From NCBI GenBank assembly GCA_017409475.1, contig JAFQSP010000003.1, positions 186,001-250,000 on the forward strand: DNA of 64,000 nt, given 5' to 3'. The notes below the pieces were generated by a model. That model saw only the letters and a program-made list of their open reading frames with translations. It had not been told where the DNA came from and ran no database searches. This document shows positions 16,168-23,170 of this stretch, piece by piece. The stretch is from Clostridia bacterium. Its GTDB lineage: Bacteria > Bacillota > Clostridia > Oscillospirales > Acutalibacteraceae. The translations under genes were made by a program, and so were the position numbers. How positions within the stretch are numbered: position 1 is the first letter of the stretch; every line of letters begins with the position of its first letter.

Positions 16168-16830
16168 ATGATTAATATCTTGTTTGAAGACAAGGCGATA
16201 ATCGTATGCGAAAAACCAATTGGAGTTTTATCCGAGAGGAGCCAAAATTTTCGCAAAAAATGTATGCCTGATTTGCTTGAAAAACAAACAAAAACATACC
16301 GAATTGATGTCGTGCACCGATTAGATAAAGCAGTTGGCGGCGCTATGGTTTTTTCGAAAAAGGCTCAGGCATCAGCCGGATTATCACGAGCTATTGCATC
16401 GCATAATATTAAAAAGGAATATCTTGCTGTTGTTTCGGGTTGTCCGAATGAAGAAGAAGGAGAATGGCGCGATTTTTTGTTCCGAGATAAGTCTAAAAAT
16501 AAATCGTATGTTGTCAAAAAATTGCGAACTGGCGCAAAAGAAGCAATTTTAAACTACAAGGTTTTAAATACTGTCGAAAGTAAGGAAGGCACTATTTCTT
16601 TGCTCAAAATTTCGTTACAAACAGGTAGAACGCATCAAATAAGAGTTCAGTGTGCATCACGAAAGATGCCACTTCTCGGCGATGAAAAATATGGTAGCCG
16701 TATACATACAAAAAATATTGCTTTATGGTCAACGCGGCTTGCATTTGCTCATCCCATCACAAATAAGCCTATTGATATTACCCTCGAACCTCCAAAAACT
16801 GAACCTTGGCTATGGTTTAAAAAGGATTAA
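16168..16830 (+). CDS. RluA-family RNA pseudouridine synthase
   Basis: A 220-residue single-domain enzyme that isomerises uridine in RNA. The catalytic Asp lies in VVHRLDKAVGGAMVF, and the family's QTGRTHQIRVQ box and LLGDEKYG follow. There is no N-terminal S4 domain, so it is one of the short RluA-type proteins; whether rRNA or tRNA is the target cannot be told. ATG 16168 is taken as the start; a TTG directly before it is an alternative. It has its own promoter. The repeat array begins 16 bases after the stop. Confidence 0.88.
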   Translation: MINILFEDKAIIVCEKPIGVLSERSQNFRKKCMPDLLEKQTKTYRIDVVHRLDKAVGGAMVFSKKAQASAGLSRAIASHNIKKEYLAVVSGCPNEEEGEWRDFLFRDKSKNKSYVVKKLRTGAKEAILNYKVLNTVESKEGTISLLKISLQTGRTHQIRVQCASRKMPLLGDEKYGSRIHTKNIALWSTRLAFAHPITNKPIDITLEPPKTEPWLWFKKD

Positions 16831-16846
16831 TAAAAAAGCACCCGGT

Positions 16847-17052
16847 GGGGCACCCTCCGTAAGGAAGGTGCCCCAGTTATATTCGCCTTACGGCGAGTGA
16901 TATTGCTACGCAGTTATATTTGGGGTTCGCCCAAGTGATATTGCCTTCGGCAGTTTTGAGGCGAAGATAATATCACTGAAACCGCAAGGTTTCAATATCA
17001 CTTTTGCCGCAAGGCAAAAATATCACTGTGAGACCTGTCTCACAATATCACT
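16847..17052. repeat. Array of 9-bp repeats separated by perfect small hairpins
   Basis: Four copies of AGTKATATT (K is G or T) lie at 16875, 16896, 16912 and 16934. Four inverted copies, AATATCACT, lie at 16969, 16994, 17019 and 17044, exactly 25 bp apart. Almost every spacer is itself a palindrome: CGCC-TTAC-GGCG, GC-TAC-GC, TGGG-GTTCG-CCCA, GCC-TTC-GGC, then GAAACC-GCAA-GGTTTC, TTTGCC-GCAA-GGCAAA and GTGAGA-CCTG-TCTCAC. A larger hairpin (GGGGCACC / GGTGCCCC with a GTAA loop, 16847-16874) opens the left side. Left and right repeats can also pair with each other, giving a long stem studded with side hairpins. It lies after the pseudouridine synthase stop and before a terminator. No protein coding is seen. 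It resembles a non-autonomous repeat element or a structured RNA; function unknown. Confidence 0.85.
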
Positions 17053-17111
17053 ATTAAAATTTAGTTTGTATTCTTTGAGATAGGTGTTTTTCAAAGTATG
17101 TAACCCACTAT

Positions 17112-17145
17112 GACACTTTCCATTTTCGAAAGTGTCTTTTTCTTT
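17112..17145 (+). terminator. Terminator downstream of the hairpin array
   Basis: Stem GACACTTTC / GAAAGTGTC with a 7-base loop, followed by TTTTTCTTT. It would end transcripts that run from the pseudouridine synthase through the repeat array. Confidence 0.85.
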
Positions 17146-17206
17146 ATAAAAAAGCACGGGAGACAACTTCTTTACGAAGTGTCTCCCGGTTGAGTGCTTT
17201 TTATTT
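17145..17206 (-). terminator. Two-tier terminator of the lipoprotein gene
   Basis: Outer arms AAAAAGCAC / GTGCTTTTT enclose an inner stem GGGAGAC / GTCTCCC extended by ACTTC / GAAGT with one bulged A. T tracts exist on both strands. Its end sequence (TAAAAAAGCAC on plus) also occurs at 16831-16841, the left side of the repeat region. Confidence 0.85.
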
Positions 17207-17755
17207 TAGATATATTTCACTACTTAAATCTTTCGGGACTAATTTTTCATTAATTGAGCTAGTGTCAGAATTATTATTAATTTCTTTTGGTAGATAGTTG
17301 AAAATTAACCATTCCCATTCTTTAGTATCGCAACCATAAAGATTTTGGCTTAATGTGTTTCCGTTTTCGTCAAATGCTTCACCGAAGCTTCTGTTGGTAA
17401 TGAGAATATATCGTCCATTATTATATTTGATTTGAACAACGTAATTTCCATAGCTGCATGCAGCATCAATTGGTGCAGGCACAAGTATAATAAGCTTTTT
17501 AAATTGTATTTTCGCTAATTTATTTAAAAAATCTGAAAATTCACTTTTATCCAATGAGTATGCAAGTGTATCAGCATTTACATCGCTACTATCTATCCGT
17601 TCGTTTTTATTAATTTCATAAATTTCTATTGTTGACACTTTTTCTACATCAATGAAGTCATAACGCGCATAACGAGGGATAATAATGCAACCGTTGAGTG
17701 AAATGATAATACATAATATCATAAAAACGGATAATATCTTTTTATACAGTTTCAT
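17201..17755 (-). CDS. Hypothetical lipoprotein
   Basis: A 184-residue protein with a lipoprotein signal: basic MKLYKK, a hydrophobic core, and lipobox SLNGC (Cys 22). The rest is a mixed alpha/beta soluble domain of no family I recognise. The ribosome site is AGGGG. It stands alone between the repeat region and the next lipoprotein gene. It should be attached to the outer face of the membrane; its role is unknown. Confidence 0.7.
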   Translation of the reverse strand: MKLYKKILSVFMILCIIISLNGCIIIPRYARYDFIDVEKVSTIEIYEINKNERIDSSDVNADTLAYSLDKSEFSDFLNKLAKIQFKKLIILVPAPIDAACSYGNYVVQIKYNNGRYILITNRSFGEAFDENGNTLSQNLYGCDTKEWEWLIFNYLPKEINNNSDTSSINEKLVPKDLSSEIYLK

Positions 17756-17901
17756 TATTACACAACCCCTTAAATAGATTTAAAACAATATTAATTATTT
17801 GTAAAATTATACCAATAATTATTAAATAAGTAAATCCATTTAACAGAAAGTTTACAAAAAATATCGATAGCTTATAAGCATATTTATTATATGCATGCAT
17901 T

Positions 17902-17931
17902 AAAAAAAGCACTCTTTCGAGTGCTTTTTTT
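17902..17931 (-). terminator. Terminator of the small lipoprotein gene
   Basis: Perfect stem AAAAAAAGCACTC / GAGTGCTTTTTTT around TTTC, 13 bases after the stop. Confidence 0.93.
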
Positions 17932-17944
17932 AATTGGTTAAATA

Positions 17945-18265
17945 TTATTTCTTTTTATAAATCACTGTTGAGCCGAAGCTGTCTTCGATAGAAAGCTTGT
18001 CACCATCAATGGTGTATTTAAATGTGTTAGGTTCAGATTCGCCATAAGTAATTACAACAGCGGTACCGTCATCGGTGTAGGTGAAGTCCATAGCTGCGCC
18101 CATAAATTCATATGAACCCTTGCCGTCTTCGCCAAAGTTATAAATCGCACCGGCCATGTCAACCGATTCCCACGAGCCAACAATGGTGGTTTCTTTTTCT
18201 CCGCCACAAGCTACTAATGAGAATGTTAAAACAACAACCAACATTAATGCAAACAATTTTTTCAT
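17945..18265 (-). CDS. Small lipoprotein with a lipocalin-like beta domain
   Basis: A 106-residue protein. The signal ends in lipobox SLVACGG. The remaining 85 residues read as short beta strands (IVGSWESVD, AIYNFGEDGKGSYEF, FKYTIDGDKLSIED, STVIYKK), the pattern of the small lipocalin-like or DUF5640-type domains common in clostridial lipoproteins. An AGAGGAAA site supports the ATG at 18265 over a TTG six codons earlier. Function unknown. Confidence 0.75.
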   Translation of the reverse strand: MKKLFALMLVVVLTFSLVACGGEKETTIVGSWESVDMAGAIYNFGEDGKGSYEFMGAAMDFTYTDDGTAVVITYGESEPNTFKYTIDGDKLSIEDSFGSTVIYKKK

Positions 18266-18335
18266 AAAATTTCCTCTTTTCAATAGATTTTAGCGTTATA
18301 ATCCGCTTATGCTATAATAATACTCGACAAATTTA

Positions 18336-18376
18336 TAAAAATCCCCACCCAAATTGAAATAATTGGGTGGGGATTG
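18336..18376 (-). terminator. Terminator of the P-II/DUF1538 module
   Basis: Stem AATCCCCACCCAA / TTGGGTGGGGATT, followed on the minus strand by ATTTTTATAAATT. Confidence 0.9.
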
Positions 18377-18396
18377 GATAAAAATTAGAATTAAAT

Positions 18397-18721
18397 TTAT
18401 TCTTCTGCTTTTGCAAGTCCCGCTGCTTCAGATACGGGAAGGGAAAATACTATTCCTTGGGCCTTTTGCTGCATGCCCATTTGTTTATAAAGAGCGTGGA
18501 GAATATCGTCACGAATTTCCTTTTCAACTACGAGCATGAGAATTTCTTTTTCAGCATGGATGGTAATTCCAAAAAAATGCAGCTTCTTCTTCGAGAGCTA
18601 CACCACGTCCGTTAATAATCGTACCGCCACGAGCACCATGCTCACGTGCTACGTGCATAGCATCTTCGGCATAACCGGCGTTAACGATTGCAAAAATCAC
18701 TTCATGATTATTTTTTGTCAT
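18397..18721 (-). pseudogene. P-II-like signalling protein, frameshifted in a run of seven A
   Basis: The minus strand starts at ATG 18721 and reads MTKNNHEVIFAIVNAGYAED, through an EHGARGGTIINGRG stretch, to EEEAAF. It then hits a stop after a T run (plus-strand A7 at 18571-18577). Removing one base restores the frame as FFGITIHAEKEILMLVVEKE and continues to a normal end at 18397 (total about 107 residues). The restored protein has the look of P-II-like domains (FxGIxIHxEKE). The break may be a real mutation, a sequencing error in the homopolymer, or transcriptional slippage. It follows two related genes at 2- and 11-base spacing. Confidence 0.8.
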
Positions 18722-18723
18722 AA

Positions 18724-19092
18724 TTAGTCTTCCTTGCCGTGTTTGTTATTGCTTAGAAATTGATACATATTTACCCCAATAACCGATGAAAGCGGTACCG
18801 CAAACAAAATACCCTTACCGTTTCTAATTGTTTCAAATTTATTTTCTAAGCATTTGATTATAGGTTTAACTAAATCTTCACGAACAACGCTTAAGATTAC
18901 CGCCTTGTGATTATTAAGTCCGAGCATTTCAATGATTTCGGAATGTGCCGTACCAATACCGCCTGTTACCATCTGAAAATTAACTTCGAATTGGTTGAGT
19001 ATATCGAGATAAAACTCAGCTTTATTACGATCAACTACTGTAATAATTAATTTCAGCTTTTTAATCGCCGATTCGTTTATTGTATTAGCCAT
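18724..19092 (-). CDS. P-II-family-like small signalling protein
   Basis: A 122-residue protein, MANTINESAIKKLKLIITVV onward, with alternating strands and helices, a Gly-rich turn VTGGIGTAHSE and the segment ILSVVREDLVKPIIKCLENKF, which fit the ferredoxin-like P-II/GlnB fold in outline. P-II-like proteins of this kind sit beside DUF1538 membrane proteins in Clostridia and are thought to sense a small molecule for them. The ATG at 19092 follows GGAGG by 6 bases; a TTG at 19098 touches that site and is rejected. Its partners on both sides are broken, so its present role is doubtful. The assignment is moderate. Confidence 0.65.
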   Translation of the reverse strand: MANTINESAIKKLKLIITVVDRNKAEFYLDILNQFEVNFQMVTGGIGTAHSEIIEMLGLNNHKAVILSVVREDLVKPIIKCLENKFETIRNGKGILFAVPLSSVIGVNMYQFLSNNKHGKED

Positions 19093-19103
19093 ACTCAACC
19101 TCC

Positions 19104-19403
19104 TTACATAAATTTGATGATATGCTCATCATCAGCCTGAACAATACGTTGCATAGCTCGTCTTTCTTTTATTTTATTTGACACAATTGCCTTAAATCCA
19201 AGCAACTGAATTGTTATCAGCGGTGCCATTGCGACAAGAGCTAATACACCGAATCCATCACGAAGCACTGCGCCAATTGTATAGGCTATTATTTCGTTTT
19301 GGTTAAATGAAAATACCGGTAGAAGTGCAATAAGATATACCAATATGGTAATTGGTAAGGCCGAATAGAGCGCTTCTCGAATTTTCACCCACAATTCTTT
19401 CAA
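19104..19403 (-). pseudogene. DUF1538 membrane protein remnant with a large internal deletion
   Basis: The 99-residue frame starts like DUF1538 proteins (MKELWVKIREALYSALPITI, then a membrane segment) and ends like them (GFGVLALVAMAPLITIQLLG, then a basic tail). Full DUF1538 proteins, as I recall the family, have 240 to 500 residues, so the middle is missing. The two ends are joined in frame with a short linker at about residues 35-48. The simplest reading is an in-frame deletion that leaves two membrane segments. It could also be a short member of the family kept on purpose. The ribosome site AAGGTG is intact. Confidence 0.6.
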
Positions 19404-19493
19404 TCAAATTCACCTTTTTCAATTATAATAATAAATTATTCATATAAAATAATTTTAAACAATAAGTTAAAATTAATTTGCATATGAAAATTT

Positions 19494-19530
19494 AAAAACT
19501 CAGGAAACTAAATAAGTAACCTGAGTTTTT
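19494..19530 (-). terminator. Terminator of glnA
   Basis: Stem AAAAACTCAGG / CCTGAGTTTTT with a 15-base loop, directly after the glnA stop on the minus strand. Confidence 0.9.
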
Positions 19531-19540
19531 AAATAATTTA

Positions 19541-20962
19541 TTAAAGGTTATAATACTTATCAAATTCAGCAGGATGGGGAATAGCAGCAAGCTGACTGCA
19601 TTCAGCACGCTTAGCTTTGATAAAGTTGCAAATGAGCTCTTCGGGGAATACACCGCCTTCGGTAAGATATTCATAATCTTTTTCGAGGCAATCAAGCGCT
19701 TCGTTAAGAGATACGGGAAGGCCTTGTAACTTAGCCTTTTCTTCTTCGGGCAGATTGTAGAGGTTCATGTCATACGGGCCCCAACCGTTTGCGTGAGGGT
19801 CAATCTTGTTTTTGATACCATCGAGACCTGCCATAAGGATAGCTGCGTAGCAGAAATAGGGGTTGCAGGTTGCGTCGGGGTTGCGAAGCTCAAAACGACG
19901 TTTATCAGGGCTCTTTGCGTATGCAGGAATACGGATAACAGCGCTACGGTTTGATGTTGCGTAGCCGACAGTTACGGGAGCTTCAAATCCCGGAACAAGA
20001 CGCTTGAACGAGTTAGTGCTCGGATTTGTAATTGCGCAGAGTGAGCCAATGTGCTTTAATAAGCCACCGATGAAGTAATGAGCTGTTTCGCTGAGGTGAG
20101 AATAGCCGTTATCATCAGAGAATACAGGCTGTCCATCCTTGAAAAGAAGCATATGCACGTGCATTCCGCTACCGGCTTCGCCATAGATGGGCTTCGGCAT
20201 GAATGTAGCACTCTTGCCATATTTTAAAGCAGTGTTGTGAATGATGTATTTTATCATCATTGTAGCGTCAGCCATATGAACAACCTCGCCAAGCTGCGGC
20301 TCAATCTCAAACTGGCCGGAAGCTGCAACTTCGGGGTGATGATAGTTGATTTCGATGCCTGCTTCTTTCATAAGAAGGCACATTTCGCTACGGCACTCGT
20401 ATGATGTATCAAATGGCTTTGCAATATGATAGTTTTTCTGCTTCGGAACGACAACACCGTGTCCTTCAACATCAGAATTCCAATATGACTGCTTTGCATC
20501 AACTGTTGCACCGATGTATCTGCCATCAACATTCCATGTTACGTCGTCAAAAAGATAAAACTCGAATTCAGGCAATATTTTCATCTCATCGGCAACACCG
20601 CTGTTTTTCATATATTCAACAGCTGCCTTGATGATATTGCGCGGGTACTGGGCAAGAGGACGATTTTCGGGAGTGTCGATAATCATTGCGTTACCGGTCA
20701 TTGAAAGGGTAGGAATCTCGCAGAAAGGATCGATAACAGCTGTATCAGGGTCGGGAATAAATACCATGTCACTCTTTTCTACAACTGCGTAGCCGTAGTT
20801 TGAAGCGTCAAATCCAATACCGCTCTTCATGGTATCTTCCGAAAAGTTTTCGGCAGGGATGGTAACGTGACGGTACTGACCGTTGATATCAACCATTTTG
20901 AAATCAACCATCTTTATGCCTTTCTCTTTGATAAGATTAAGTATATCTTGAACATTTGCCAT
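19541..20962 (-). CDS. glnA: Glutamine synthetase, type I
   Basis: A 473-residue enzyme making glutamine from glutamate, ammonia and ATP. Seen are the ATP/metal segments GSGMHVHMLLFKDG and NPSTNSFKRLVPGFEAP, the glutamate-loop region ATSNRSAVIRIP, and RRFELRNPDATCNPY. Length is close to the enteric enzyme. MNLYNLPEEE aligns with the site whose Tyr is adenylylated in GSI-beta enzymes, so a Tyr is available, though no adenylyltransferase gene is in the window. An AGAGG site precedes the ATG. A sigma-A promoter and a terminator frame it as a single-gene unit. The P-II-like module downstream is a separate unit. Confidence 0.95.
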   Translation of the reverse strand: MANVQDILNLIKEKGIKMVDFKMVDINGQYRHVTIPAENFSEDTMKSGIGFDASNYGYAVVEKSDMVFIPDPDTAVIDPFCEIPTLSMTGNAMIIDTPENRPLAQYPRNIIKAAVEYMKNSGVADEMKILPEFEFYLFDDVTWNVDGRYIGATVDAKQSYWNSDVEGHGVVVPKQKNYHIAKPFDTSYECRSEMCLLMKEAGIEINYHHPEVAASGQFEIEPQLGEVVHMADATMMIKYIIHNTALKYGKSATFMPKPIYGEAGSGMHVHMLLFKDGQPVFSDDNGYSHLSETAHYFIGGLLKHIGSLCAITNPSTNSFKRLVPGFEAPVTVGYATSNRSAVIRIPAYAKSPDKRRFELRNPDATCNPYFCYAAILMAGLDGIKNKIDPHANGWGPYDMNLYNLPEEEKAKLQGLPVSLNEALDCLEKDYEYLTEGGVFPEELICNFIKAKRAECSQLAAIPHPAEFDKYYNL

Positions 20963-21000
20963 AAAATAATACCTCTTTCATGAAATTTTCATCACAGATA

Positions 21001-21029
21001 ATTTTACAAATTCTTTCATATTTTGTCAA
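21001..21029 (-). promoter_or_regulatory. Promoter of glnA
   Basis: Minus strand: -35 TTGACA (21029-21024), 17-bp spacer, -10 TAAAAT (21006-21001), about 40 bases before the start codon. Confidence 0.85.
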
Positions 21030-21100
21030 TATAATTGGATAAATATTGTGATTAAATTAACGATAAAAACTACAGTTTGATTAATTATATAAAAAATAAT

Positions 21101-21141
21101 AAAAAATACTCTTCACACTGATCAGTGTGAAGAGTATTTTT
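21101..21141. terminator. Bidirectional terminator between cdd and glnA
   Basis: A perfect palindrome, AATACTCTTCACACTGA and its complement, with A5/T5 tracts on both sides. It ends the cdd transcript on the minus strand. Confidence 0.9.
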
Positions 21142-21174
21142 GGCACGTCGCACCGAAAAAGATATCGGCATGTT

Positions 21175-21585
21175 TTATACTATTATAGATTTCCAAGCAA
21201 ATGGAATTAAATCTTTTATATTAACCTTGATTATTTCATTGTCATCATTGTTCAAAATCACTTTAATGTCAGGGCTATATTCCACAAGCATTTGACGGCA
21301 GTTGCCGCAAGGAGCGAACAAGCAGTTTGGAGCTTTATCGTGAACGGCCACAATAGTATCAAACTCTCGTTCTCCCGCCGAAATTGCCATACCTATTGTG
21401 ATATACTCGGCACAAGAACCGTGAATACCGTCACAATTAACCCCGCTATACACTTTACCGTTCTTGCAACGAATTGCCGCACCAACAGTATGATTGTAAA
21501 TGCCATCATCAAAATTGTTTTCTAATGTTTTCAGAGCGATTTTGATGAGTTCTTTATCTTGTTCGGTAATTTCGTAAAAGTTCAT
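21175..21585 (-). CDS. cdd: Cytidine deaminase
   Basis: A 136-residue tetrameric-type enzyme that deaminates cytidine and deoxycytidine for pyrimidine salvage. The zinc and catalytic residues are in GSCAEYITI (Cys-Ala-Glu) and APCGNCRQ. Substrate-binding residues near FxVGAAIRCKNGKVYSGVN are present. The start ATG 21585 overlaps the stop of the preceding four-helix-bundle gene (ATGA), so translation should be coupled, and AAGGAG lies upstream. A longer frame reaching 21645 lies inside the upstream gene and is rejected. Confidence 0.93.
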   Translation of the reverse strand: MNFYEITEQDKELIKIALKTLENNFDDGIYNHTVGAAIRCKNGKVYSGVNCDGIHGSCAEYITIGMAISAGEREFDTIVAVHDKAPNCLFAPCGNCRQMLVEYSPDIKVILNNDDNEIIKVNIKDLIPFAWKSIIV

Positions 21586-21929
21586 TTCATATTCTCCTTG
21601 GCGGTGTTGATGGATGAAATTAAAATCCGTTTGACCTCGGTACAATTATCAAGCAAAGTTTTATCGTTATAATATCCGCTTTCAACAACGAGTTCAATCC
21701 AGTATTCAGTTTCGGAACACTCTTTTAATGCGATTTGCAGTTTTGCAATAAAGTCCGCCTTGCCATGAGCGTAAAATGCTTCTCGGATGTTTGCGCCTAT
21801 CGAAGTTCCTGAGCGCAAAAATTGGTTTATCAATGTGCTTTCGCACCTTGCGTTTCTTAAATCTTTGCATACTTTTATCACATCGAGCGCAAACGCTTTT
21901 GATTTTATCATCAAAGGACTTTCCTTCAT
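21582..21929 (-). CDS. Four-helix-bundle protein (23S rRNA intervening-sequence/S23 family)
   Basis: A 115-residue helical protein. Segments FALDVIKVCKDL, NQFLRSGTSIGANIREA and DFIAKLQIALKECSETEYWI match the hallmark of the IVP/S23 four-helix-bundle family, named after proteins encoded in insertions of 23S rRNA genes. Relatives form pentameric barrels and bind nucleic acid, for example as DGR accessory proteins. Here there is no rRNA or reverse transcriptase nearby; instead it is the first gene of a unit with cdd and overlaps it by 4 bp. The start is ATG 21929, with AAGAGG nine bases upstream. Role unknown. Confidence 0.85.
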   Translation of the reverse strand: MKESPLMIKSKAFALDVIKVCKDLRNARCESTLINQFLRSGTSIGANIREAFYAHGKADFIAKLQIALKECSETEYWIELVVESGYYNDKTLLDNCTEVKRILISSINTAKENMK

Positions 21930-21949
21930 CACTATCACCTCTTGAACCT

Positions 21950-21978
21950 ACTATATCTTGTATAAACTGAAAAAGCAA
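21950..21978 (-). promoter_or_regulatory. Promoter of the four-helix-bundle/cdd unit
   Basis: Minus strand: -35 TTGCTT (21978-21973), 17-bp spacer, -10 TATAGT (21955-21950). The -35 overlaps the hairpin at the end of the repeat cluster. Confidence 0.6.
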
Positions 21979-22112
21979 GGCGAAGCCTTGCAGAATACTT
22001 CTTCACTATTCACTATTACTTATTACCTCCAAAGCCCCAAAGGCGTTTTTAGTGAAGAGTGAAGAGTGAAGAGGTAATAAGTAAGCCCCAAAAGCTTACG
22101 CCTTTGGGGCTT

Positions 22113-22115
<3 letters not shown>
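21975..22115. repeat. Cluster of inverted repeats next to the initiator tRNA
   Basis: Three nested elements. GCAAGGC-GAA-GCCTTGC is at 21975-21991. The 13-mer TACTTATTACCTC (22017-22029) has a perfect inverse at 22071-22083. The 17-mer CCAAAGCCCCAAAGGCG (22029-22045) has a perfect inverse at 22099-22115, whose last bases are the CCA end of the tRNA. A third arm, AAGCCCCAAAAG (22083-22094), can compete for the same partner. Short TTCACT/AGTGAA units also occur. No coding is seen. It looks like a non-autonomous repeat element that has come to lie beside the tRNA and may act as its terminator. Confidence 0.75.
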
Positions 22116-22188
<73 letters not shown>

Positions 22189-22216
22189 ATATTGTCTTAT
22201 CTCAACGACAAGATGT

Positions 22217-22245
22217 ATTATACATCAGTCGTTTCCTTTTTGCAA
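22217..22245 (-). promoter_or_regulatory. Promoter of tRNA-fMet
   Basis: Minus strand: -35 TTGCAA (22245-22240), 17-bp spacer, extended -10 TGTATAAT (-10 at 22222-22217). Confidence 0.82.
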
Positions 22246-22286
22246 CCCTTTTTTGAAAAATAATTTAAAAAACTATTCGACACAAT

Positions 22287-23132
22287 TCAACATAGAATGT
22301 TTTTGAAAAACAATTCAGATGATTTTCCGTGAGCTCTGTTGAATCTTTTCAGTTTATATAAATTCGGATTTTCTTTATCAATAAAATTTATTTTTTCCTC
22401 ACAACCAAAGCTTACCTTAAACCCCATTTCCTCGATAATACTGTACGATTGCTTACAAACTCTGCCAAAAGGGTAGATAAAGGCAACGGGTGTAATTTTC
22501 GTCACTTCTTTTAATTTGTTTTGAACTGTTTTAAGGTCTGAAGCAAGCATTATTTTATAACAATCGGCACTTTCTCCAGATTTTATTGTGCTGCCTTTTC
22601 TATCATTTAAGGTATGAAGATCATAAGTATGATTTGCCATTTCAACAATACCGCTTTTGATCATTTCCTTAATATCATCCCATGTTACATGAGCATAGTT
22701 TATATTTCGGTCGTTACAGCTCGAATATAAATCAGTGTATTTACCTATTATAGAAAATACAGCCTTCATATTATATTTCTGGAGCAAAGGATATGCATAT
22801 TCATAAAAGCTTAAATATCCATCATCAAAGGTTATCATAATCGGCTTTTCGGGCAAATCAAATTTTCCATCAAAATAATCAATCAAATTTTGTGAAGTGA
22901 TGGTTTCGTATCCTTTATCTTTTATTAGCTTCAGGTCGTTTTCAAATTGTTCCGGTGTTATAACATAATCACCGAGTGCTGAGTATTTTTTCGAAATATG
23001 ATGATACATTATAATGGGTAGTTCAATTTTATTGCTTAAATTTTCCTTGCTGTCGGCTGAAATCAGCAAACTTGATGCAATAATAAACAATGAAATTATC
23101 AGTATATAAAATCGTTTGGCTTTGATAATCAT
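22287..23132 (-). CDS. Polysaccharide deacetylase family protein, membrane-anchored
   Basis: A 281-residue NodB-fold enzyme with an uncleaved or cleaved N-terminal membrane segment (residues 8-26). Metal and catalytic motifs are TFDDG (ITFDDGYLSF) and the His pair in MANHTYDLHTL. These enzymes remove acetyl groups from cell-wall or extracellular amino sugars. The start of the mature part, PIIMYHHI, is typical of deacetylases that share this fold with PgaB-like proteins. It follows another deacetylase gene by 38 bp. Its ribosome site GGAGGG is buried in a strong hairpin (see 23136-23167). Confidence 0.87.
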   Translation of the reverse strand: MIIKAKRFYILIISLFIIASSLLISADSKENLSNKIELPIIMYHHISKKYSALGDYVITPEQFENDLKLIKDKGYETITSQNLIDYFDGKFDLPEKPIMITFDDGYLSFYEYAYPLLQKYNMKAVFSIIGKYTDLYSSCNDRNINYAHVTWDDIKEMIKSGIVEMANHTYDLHTLNDRKGSTIKSGESADCYKIMLASDLKTVQNKLKEVTKITPVAFIYPFGRVCKQSYSIIEEMGFKVSFGCEEKINFIDKENPNLYKLKRFNRAHGKSSELFFKNILC

Positions 23133-23135
23133 ATT

Positions 23136-23167
23136 AGCCCTCCCTCACAACTATATGAGGAAGGGCT
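23136..23167 (-). promoter_or_regulatory. Hairpin hiding the ribosome site of the second deacetylase
   Basis: In the minus-strand RNA, AGCCCUUCCUCA pairs over its full 12 bases (one G-U) with UGAGGGAGGGCU, leaving an 8-base loop. The second arm contains the GGAGGG ribosome site for the gene starting at 23132. There is no T tract, so translation control is more likely than termination. Confidence 0.7.
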
Positions 23168-23170
23168 ATA

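Noticed and set aside
16969..17052. CRISPR-like regular spacing (25-bp period)
   Set aside because: Repeats are only 9 bp, the spacers are palindromes, the left half is inverted, and no cas genes are nearby.
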